From: Owenia fusiformis
Taxonomy: Eukaryota; Annelida; Polychaeta; Sabellida; Oweniidae
DNA length: 64,000 nt
Direction of reading: 5' to 3'
Assembly (NCBI GenBank): GCA_903813345.2
Contig: CAIIXF020000009.1
Location: forward strand, 25,024,740-25,088,739
Made by a program: the position numbers and the translations under genes. Positions 57,386 to 64,000 of the stretch are shown here, piece after piece (the first letter of the stretch is position 1; each line of letters opens with the position of its first letter). The notes below the pieces were generated by a model. That model was not told where the DNA came from and did no database searches. It worked only from the letters and a program-made list of their open reading frames with translations.

Positions 57386-57468
57386 GTACCTTTTGCATTT
57401 GTTTGACTTCGCTTCTTAAAAGATAGCTTCGTCTTCAGGTAGTTTACAAGACTCTACGCGCAATGTAG
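57386..57468 (-). repeat. Short dispersed repeat, diverged copy next to RT fragment
   Basis: In reverse complement it reads CTACATTGCGCGTAGAGTC ... GACGAAGCTATCTTTTAAG ... AAATGCAAAAGGTAC, aligning end to end with 15427-15508. It overlaps the downstream end of the reverse transcriptase frame. Confidence 0.65.
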
Positions 57469-57625
57469 ACAATTTGGAGAACTCGTTAATAATCATAAAC
57501 ATACGGGGTGCTAATATGGAACCCTGGGATATACCGCTGGCAGAATGGACATTGTCTGAATTAGTATCCCTTTCTGTTTCTATAAGGTGCATGCGATCAG
57601 ATGAAGGACGAATGCCATTTTAACA
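57420..57625 (-). pseudogene. Non-LTR retrotransposon reverse transcriptase fragment
   Basis: The minus strand stays open for about 68 codons and contains SDRMHLIETERDTNSDN followed by SASGISQGSILAPRMFMIIN and EFSKLS. The block (S/C)G(V/I)xQGSxLxPxxFxxxIN(D/E) is the conserved stretch of non-LTR retrotransposon reverse transcriptases just upstream of the YADD catalytic box (jockey/CR1-like arrangement), and a charged 'xxRxHxxE...' lead-in is usual there. Stops close the frame on both sides and no YADD follows. This is a short dead remnant, assigned by motif only. Confidence 0.7.
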
Positions 57626-57640
57626 TGTAAATGACCTTCT

Positions 57641-58594
57641 ACGCTCCTTTAAATTCAACGTACAATGAAGTACAATATTCGACAACAGATCGCGATAACA
57701 CCCAAGAAATTACATTCGTATGATGTGAGACTCGACATTCATCACGTTTTTTCTATTTTGAAAAATTCGATTTGTGATGTATATTTCCTAGTTTTTCAAA
57801 GAAATCTACAAATATTTCATAACGGTTTTATCTTTACATCGTAATTTTGATCACCGCCATCACTTTTCGAACGAATTACCTTGAAATATCAAGACGTCAT
57901 GCTTTCTCATACTTAAATAACTCAATATAACTGCCTTTGGCCATTTATTAAGCAGTAAAAAAATAATGTGCTTCATGGGTGACAAAATTTTTCTAATTTC
58001 CTGGTGAATGTCGAGTCTCGCATCATACGAATGCAATTTTAGGCGACCTGTCTGCATGAGGTGGATAAGGAGAAGTTTGACACATATCTGCTTTACCTGG
58101 TGTCGGATGGCCTGATTGTCAGCAAGTTTAGCAAATGTAACTTTGAAATTCTACACGACGAATGGATATTACAATATCTAATATTTTCTATGAGGTCCAA
58201 ATGTCATGTGATTTATAACAGCCGCCAGAAGCTAAATTTTTCATCAAAGTAGAGAAAATGTAATTTTCTTACGTAATTGAACAAAAAGAGACGTTTAATG
58301 TTAGGATTGCGTCAAAAAGAAATTAACTTCAGCTAAAAATAAGCAATAATTCAAATCTCTCCTACTGATTTCAATCTGAGAAACATGCTGTCTTGTTACT
58401 CTTGTAAGTAAGATTATTCTTCTGATATAAATCTCGTTTTATGTCCATTGAACATTTAGGAGAGAGGTCCGCGATCCCTTTTATAGCACTGAAGTAATGA
58501 AATGCAATTGACATATCAAGTATCACATTTTGACCTTGAGATCAAGAAAAAAGTAGCCTACTAGTAACATGGAAGAACAGCCACATTAATGATA
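57641..58594. other. Unannotated sequence
   Basis: No further retrotransposon domain or gene seen. A CATACGAATG-type word pair (57714 and 58021) brackets part of the region, with TCGACATTC / GAATGTCGAG inverses, suggesting a diverged ~320-bp fold-back at 57700-58035. Confidence 0.4.
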
Positions 58595-59552
58595 TACAGG
58601 GTGGTCTAAAAAAGTGAACCCCTGCAATAGGCTGTATTTTCCTTAATACATGCTTGAATTGGCTCATATTATACCATCTTGTAGAGAAAGGTCATAATTT
58701 TTTGTTGTTGTCATAATTTATTCTCAATCTTGAATTTTGTAGAAATTACAAAACTTAAACAAACATGCCTATAATGAGATATTGTGCAAAATTTTGAAAA
58801 TGTGATTCACAGGAATTGTTGAAACACATTGGATGATCTTAAAAAAAGCTTTTGGCGACAGATATAAGTTTAAACCCTACCATATGGCAAATAGGACAAT
58901 ACTTGAGCAGAAAACACATTTCAAAATTTCATTGACCATTTTGAAGCAGTTTGGACCATTTAACAGTTGGGGGGCATGTTACCCACTGTGACCCAAAATC
59001 TAAGAAGCCCTTCATGTAAAATATCTTAAAAATCAAAGGGAAATTTAATATTCAGTGTTTTGAGCCATATTTCATTAGAATTGGTCCATTATTGATGAAG
59101 ATGTTGACATTTTGAGACCATATAGTGTATGTTGCGATTTCACTGGAAGATGTTTTCGTCTTTAGAAACTTATTTAGAACATTTCTTTGGATCACAATAC
59201 ATTTGCAACGAATGGAGGTAAGATGCTAATGTTTACACCATAATGTGCGAGATTCAAAACCAAACAGAGTCAGAAAGATTCAGTTTTTCAGAGTGGGGCT
59301 AAAAAAATTCTATGCAAAGATTGTTGAAGGGTTAAAGAATCGCAGATATCGAAGTTCACATTTTATTCATTTTCAGTGATGTTTGGTTAGGGTTTATAAT
59401 TTCTGCAAATTTCAAGACTTAGAAAATGTACAACAAAAAATTTTAGACCTTCCTCTACAACATGTGAAAAAATGAAAATATTCCTGCAAGTAATAAGGGA
59501 AATATAGCCCGTTCCAACAGTTCACTTTTTGACTTTATTGATCTGCGGTCGC
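58595..59552. mobile_element. TA-ended fold-back related to CAGGGTGGTC elements (~960 bp)
   Basis: TACAGGGTGGTCTAAAAAAG and TGAACCCC at the left resemble the mariner-like ends at 17327. Arms are imperfectly complementary over >150 bp: GGCTGTATTTTCCTTAAT with TAAGGGAAATATAGCCC, and GAGAAAGGTC with GACCTTCCTC. The right terminus is degenerate (AGTTCACTTTTTGACTTT). No transposase remnant is seen. Probably an old Tc1/mariner-type non-autonomous copy. Confidence 0.65.
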
Positions 59553-61170
59553 CTTATATGGAAGTGAATAAGTAACGTCAACTGCATTGAATGATGTATT
59601 ATAATTGGCATTTTCCACATATACCACGTATACAGTACTTGTTATGCTAAAACTAGGCAATGGTGAAACGGCCATTTTGAAAAAGAGTAACCTTGGTCAA
59701 AATGGCAGTTTTATTATAATTCTTTGTTCTACAGTAGTTTGGTATCAACTATGACTGGATTAAAACACTCAGAGATATCATGATTATAAGTCCACGGATG
59801 ATCAATAATTCGGACTCCCATATACTGGCACATATCCACTAATGTGTACCCACTTGTTTTAATTCAGAACTCCCCAACCCAGTTAATGATGCCACCTATT
59901 GCACGTTTATGATGGCATTTCTGAAGTATCATTGTCGAAATAATATCAAGAAATTGCTTTAAACATTTTAAAAATTCCCGGACAATTTTGTTTACAAATC
60001 TCCCCGCCTGCAAAGTACGACATCAAAATTCTCAATATAGCTCCTTTGGTTCATCAAATCGGAGTAGGATTATTGGAGATAAATGTCTTTAATAGCTAGG
60101 TTAACAAAAATAAACTCTGTTGTTTGAGAATCGTCTACGTCTGGTAGTGCAAGAACAGCTTCACTGTCATATTTCCTTCGCTGTCAGAAAATGTAGTTTT
60201 CTATCAGAATGCATTATATCAATGTCGACTAAAATTGATAGCTAGGTTTGTTCTAGACTTATAATAAGATCATTAGACCGTTCCAGTAATTTGTTTGTCG
60301 TGTCTTTTCAAAATTGGTGACAGCGTGCCCTTTGTGTATGCTAAAACAAGCAGAATTAGTCGTACTCTTCGAACTATAGGCATTTGTAATATTGCCTTGA
60401 ACTATTATCCCGGGAACATTATTCCATGGCAGGAGATCAAAAGGGGTATTTAGAAGGGTATTTAGTGGGTACTTGAGGATAAGTATCACCTTTGTTCTAT
60501 TTAATTAACAGATTTCCAACTGTGGGACATCCTAATAAATAACATTCCACAAATAAAGATTGTGGCAGTTTCTATTCGGTTTAGATGGCACAAGGATTAG
60601 GACATAGATATAAATTACTTCAGTTTGTCAATTTTGTTTTCGTAAAATGAGTTGGGATACATAAATCAAGGTTTAAGTGTTGCAATTTTGTTTAAGTGAC
60701 GTTTGAACATTGATTGGTCATCGGGTCAGCGGCCGTTGTACAGAAGAGGATACGTAACTGGACGTATATGTATACGTACTTTTACGTCAGTCTTGGATTG
60801 AATCATGCTTACCTCATTGGGAGGTATCATAATACAAAGACACCGTGTCGTTTTAACACATATCTTACAAGTATTTTATCTAGCATCATATCTAATTAAG
60901 CGACAAATTCACATTCACAACCACTTTCTTGAATTTGTGATTTATAAATGATACAAATACACCCATTTTATGTTATTCTCAAAAAACAAATGCTAAATGA
61001 CAACAAGCAAATCTAAGAATCCATTGTCAAGTCTTAAAACTATCAACCAGCGTTAGTATCTTGGGCCGTGCGTTATAATATTTCTATTCAATATTTCTAT
61101 AGAAATACTATGACTGCCGCACAAGTTCCTGCAATTTCGTCGTATACTAGAAAACCAATCCCATGCTTTG
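59553..61170. other. Unannotated sequence
   Basis: Presumably intron or upstream sequence relative to the GPCR exon. No second receptor exon was found here by eye. Confidence 0.45.
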
Positions 61171-61269
61171 CAGGGGCGTAGCTAGCTTTCAGTCAGGGGG
61201 GGAGTGCTATCGCCCGAAAAATTCGCCCCTCCCGAAAAATTCGCCCCTCCCCCCCTGGCTACGCCTATG
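61171..61269. mobile_element. Short element with CAGGGGCGTAGC ends (hAT-like MITE remnant)
   Basis: CAGGGGCGTAGCTAGC at the left and CTGGCTACGCCTATG at the right are imperfect inverses of the CAGGGGCGTAGCC type found on hAT non-autonomous elements. The ~70-bp interior contains a tandem pair of CCCGAAAAATTCGCCCCT (61214 and 61233). No clear 8-bp target duplication. Confidence 0.7.
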
Positions 61270-61963
61270 ATTTGGTAGCCGTAAACGTACTTTGCAACTC
61301 GTATTTTGAATGAGCCAATTTGATGTCTTAGGCAAAACAAATCAGGAATTACTCAATTGGAAGTAGCAAATAAAACACTAATTGAAGGTGTCAGAATAAA
61401 GGAACAATCGTGCAACTTGAAATGAAATATCTACCTTTTCGTTGCGCAATGCAATTCAGTGATTTGACCTTTAATTGAATTACAAATTACAAGAACGTGA
61501 AGAGAGACGTGTATCCTGCCAGTTTAGTTTAAATTCAATTTTTGGATATTTCCCCTTACAGTCATATCATTCTTATTGTCATCATTTTACAGTCATATCA
61601 TTCGCATATCATTCTGATTATATCATGATAGTCACATATGTTCGAAATAAAACTAGAGGATTGATTTTAACATGATATGTACTGTAATACAAATATCTAT
61701 TACCTTGATTGATTTATTGCATGTTTCTGAGTGTCACTCGCTTTTTTAAATGAATTACAGAGAATCCCCCTCTTATCATAGGCCAGGGGAAAAGTAGTAC
61801 TAAGCTCAATATAGAAGATGAACTTTATTGTGTTCACCATCAACTTCTCTCAGCCTATGCCTCTTGTATGATGCCATAATTACTGTATGAAAGTGAGTGC
61901 ACATAATAAATTGGTAGAGAATATATCTCGTTTCAATGTTTAATGTGTTTTATTCAATTTCAG
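61270..61963. other. Likely intron upstream of the GPCR exon
   Basis: AT-rich, ending in a pyrimidine-rich TTTTATTCAATTTCAG acceptor. TCATATCATTC repeats near 61561-61617 are simple sequence. Confidence 0.5.
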
Positions 61964-62064
61964 GTGATAAAAATGCTCATTATTGTGGTCGCCTTGTTTG
62001 CGGTGTGCTGGCTCCCTCTTCAGATGTATAACCTATTAGCTAATCTTGACAACACCGTAAACGA
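61964..62064 (+). CDS. Internal exon: TM6 of a rhodopsin-family (peptide-type) GPCR
   Basis: The exon is preceded by a TTTTATTCAATTTCAG acceptor and followed by the donor GA|GTAAGA. Its 101 nt encode 33 codons plus two bases: VIKMLIIVVALFAVCWLPLQ then MYNLLANLDNTVNE. This is the end of the third intracellular loop (VIKM), transmembrane helix 6 with the FxxCWLP hinge motif, and the start of extracellular loop 3. 'KMLIxVVxxFxxCWLPLxxYNLL' is typical of class A peptide receptors such as the NPY/RYamide/tachykinin-like groups; the exact ligand family cannot be told from one helix. The frame is clean, with no stops. TM1-5 and TM7 exons are not recognised in the window, so the gene must have long introns and extend beyond it, or be a lone relic. 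Codon 1 phase is assumed from alignment with the family. Confidence 0.82.
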
Positions 62065-62924
62065 GTAAGAAAACTTTTCTTTATTCAATTACAATTTACA
62101 ATTACATTGTATTACATATAAAGTCTGAGACTATAAACATCCACACATATAGTCTGTATACCTGAAATACCAATGGAAAAATGGTCCGGGTTCGATCCCA
62201 GACAAGAATAATTTTTTCTCCTATAAACGTACTATAACGCGGCTTTTTACTGTGGCAAAATAATTGTTTAAAATAACTTAATATATTGTATTTTCAAGCT
62301 CATTTTCTTTAGTTCTCAACGACGACGATTCTAGTTTTACGTTAAATCCAATGCTTCCTAGATTCCCTAAAGTTTTATTATGCAAGTCTATTCAATCTTA
62401 GTTCAGCCTGTTTGCCCAAAGGTGTAAAACATGCGGGTGAAGCAACCTACGTAAGCAATCTAACGTACGGGTGCAACACGTGGGTATTACTCTGTTTTTT
62501 ATTGGATCTTTATTTCAGTGTTCTTGATATGATTTCTACGGTCGTTGTCATTAATATCATACTTTTTCTTCCCTTAATTTTAAACTTTGCACATCCTAAA
62601 GGAACTACTGGTATGGGTACTTAGGATGGTGTTGAATTTGATTGCTCTCCCCCCGTCGAATCTAACAGTTACACATTGGTATTGGTTCTTATGTTTTTGT
62701 TTTATGAGGATTTTTGATATAAACTAATTAACTTTAAACACATTCGTAATAATCTCGGGTCACTATTTGTAAAAGTGAACTCCCAAGCTCAACGTTTTTT
62801 ACTATGACGTCTTTTCGTCCATTATTCTTATTTACTGGCCCATTAGCTTATTGCAATTTGAAATAATGAGCTATTATGGGTGCTTTACCAAAAACGTTTT
62901 TTACTGGCTAATTATTCAAAAATC
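62065..62924. other. Likely intron downstream of the GPCR exon
   Basis: AT-rich. At 62189-62199 GGTTCGATCCC matches the pol III B-box consensus, but no A box or cloverleaf accompanies it; it could be a SINE relic. A hydrophobic 70-codon ORF (62412-62624) has no TM7 NPxxY motif. Confidence 0.4.
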
Positions 62925-62998
62925 ATTTAAAGTGACAACAAGGCTGTATGGAGAAAAATTGAAAAATTGAAACCCACTTATAGATTTTTAAGATATAC

Positions 62999-63416
62999 TA
63001 CAAGGTGGTCAAAAAATGGAAACCCTGCATTTTCCTAATTCCTCTGTCATTTTAAAAGATTTCTCTCTGATATTTCACACATAGGTACATCATTCGATTT
63101 CCTAACCCTACTAAATTTCATGACCATCAGACTGATAGTCAAAATTGTACAGACCTTTGAAAAACATGCTTCAAGTTTGGCCATTGTCGAGCTGTAGGCA
63201 AACCTGCACTGTTGTCAATGATCCGAATGCATTCCTCAGCAGGTATGGCCTGAATGATACAGATGATCTCACCTTTGAGGTCTGCAATTGTCCTGAGGTC
63301 ATTCTCGTACAAGAAATTGAATGATGTACAAATGTGCACAATATCAGGGAGTTATTTCTTAAAATGACAAATATATGAGGAAAATGTAAGGGTTTCCATT
63401 TTTTGACCACCCTGTA
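62999..63416 (-). mobile_element. Tc1/mariner-like relic, second copy, nested
   Basis: The left end CAAGGTGGTCAAAAAATGGA and right end TTTTTTGACCACCCTG (ending 63414) are flanked by TA. The body is an internally deleted relative of 17325-17914 in the opposite orientation, with shared GTACATCATTC, CATGACCATC and TATGAGGAAAAT blocks. It retains a transposase C-terminal frame on the minus strand. Confidence 0.85.
63139..63339 (-). pseudogene. Transposase C-terminal remnant (Tc1/mariner-like), second copy
   Basis: Minus-strand frame: YENDLRTIADLKGEI, then CIIQAIPAEECIRIIDNSAG, then LPTARQWPNLKHVFQRS. It has the same 'ENxxRTxxxLK ... IQAIPAExCxxIIDN ... HxF' order as 17590-17765 and as the C-termini of Tc1/mariner transposases. 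This copy stays open without the frameshift seen at 17.6 kb. The catalytic core and DNA-binding domain are absent, so it is inactive. Confidence 0.78.
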
Positions 63417-63600
63417 CAATTCAAGATTTTAACTGAAGGAATTTCAGCTGAAATAACGTTTATTCAGGGGGTTTCTTTATAGATAATGAAAATACGATAC
63501 GTATATGCTAGTCTTGATGAAATATCCGAACTTTGAATAATTTTACACGAGGTCCATGATCGTTGGATGCGTCTCTGCAATAATTGTTCAACCTTTAATG

Positions 63601-64000
63601 TCTTATATAGGGATTATACTGTACATTTATCAAACAAGCCAAGTGTATCATGAAAAACCATGGCCTTCTGCCAGTTCCTTTCCAGATTTTTATTTGAAAA
63701 AAAACAGAAAGATGTGATGAGGATCAGAATGGCACTAAGTATAATACGTGATATATACGAAATATATTAATGATTATACAGTATAATATATCTGTATATG
63801 GAACAATTCATATGCAAAATATCACTTTATAACGCACTCTTGCTGCTTTGGGAGAATATGTGGCTGAATATTTCACCTAAAAAGTAGTTTAATGATACCA
63901 AGTAATGTCTTATTACCTTTATCATATCTCATAGAGAGTTTACCATGTGTTAATAACGTACAAACACAATCTAAATGGCATTTATCATACTAATACAAAG
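63601..64000. other. Unannotated sequence
   Basis: AT-rich with ATATA-type runs near 63740-63800; no feature recognised. Confidence 0.5.

Larger units (their letters stand above)
62925..63600 (+). repeat. Dispersed repeat shared with 51150-51535, copy 2 (interrupted)
   Basis: AGTGACAACAAGGCTGTATG and TATAGATTTTTAAGATATAC lie left of the mariner relic. CAGCTGAAATAA, GGGGGTTTCTTTATAGATAA, GTCTTGATGAAATATCC and TCCATGATCGTTGGATG lie right of it. The 51-kb copy is uninterrupted, showing that the mariner element inserted into a pre-existing repeat. Confidence 0.7.

Noticed and set aside
57386-57468. Hammerhead ribozyme in the short dispersed repeat
   Set aside because: CTGAAGA fits CUGANGA, but the required GAAA after stem II is GAAG, the stem does not pair properly, and the 15.4-kb copy has lost the CUGA core.
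62181-62200. tRNA gene at GGTTCGATCCC
   Set aside because: Only the B-box word is present; no A box, acceptor stem or anticodon arm can be folded.
62412-62624. Hydrophobic 70-codon ORF as TM7 exon of the GPCR
   Set aside because: Lacks NPxxY and the expected phase, and has no acceptor matching the upstream phase-2 donor.

Overview
The window reads as nuclear DNA of an animal, most likely a marine invertebrate. It is AT-rich and gene-poor, with no bacterial-style operons, no ORF above about 116 codons, and long stretches that look intronic or intergenic. The one confident host coding sequence is a 101-bp internal exon near 61.96-62.06 kb on the + strand. It encodes transmembrane helix 6 of a rhodopsin-type (peptide-receptor-like) GPCR and has clean splice sites. 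A second exon-like block at 12.86-13.03 kb is open on both strands and unassigned. I cannot name the species from the sequence. All repeat coordinates and identities were judged by eye.

Almost everything else recognisable is mobile DNA, mostly non-autonomous elements with terminal inverted repeats (TIRs) or long fold-back palindromes. From left to right: GC-rich inverted patches at 0.2 and 9.1 kb; fold-backs at 1.07 and 2.84 kb; a 3.5-kb TIR element (4.49-8.01 kb) invaded by a composite of two 469/468-bp repeats; a CRE-bearing duplicated hairpin element (10.4 kb); a MITE with a 9-bp target duplication (11.57 kb); Tc1/mariner-like relics at 17.3 and 63.0 kb that still carry the end of a transposase reading frame; a four-copy MITE family (18.7, 21.1, 50.9, 52.5 kb); elements with hAT-like ends (19.9, 28.3, 41.6, 55.6, 61.2 kb); a 4-kb long-armed fold-back (29.65-33.62 kb) containing a pogo/Tigger-like MITE; and a decayed non-LTR reverse transcriptase piece (57.4-57.6 kb, minus strand).

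The most striking structure spans 36,684-47,594. It looks like a single ~10.9-kb TIR element with ends beginning TACCCAGC, possibly bounded by TA. Its two subterminal regions are different tandem arrays: a 119-bp repeat with alternating variants on the left, and a 190-bp repeat with a 570-bp three-monomer higher-order repeat on the right. Both are rich in ACGT-containing words. Its interior holds exon-like pieces with good splice sites but no long ORF, plus several nested smaller elements. This is the best candidate for a poorly described system.

Nested insertions give a relative chronology: composite inside the 4.49-8.01 kb element; TA-specific MITE inside a palindrome arm at 40.48 kb; Tigger-like MITE inside the 29.6-kb fold-back; mariner relic inside a dispersed repeat at 63.0 kb. 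Stretches described as empty were read for splice-flanked coding exons, RNA genes, tandem repeats and inverted repeats, and nothing convincing was found.
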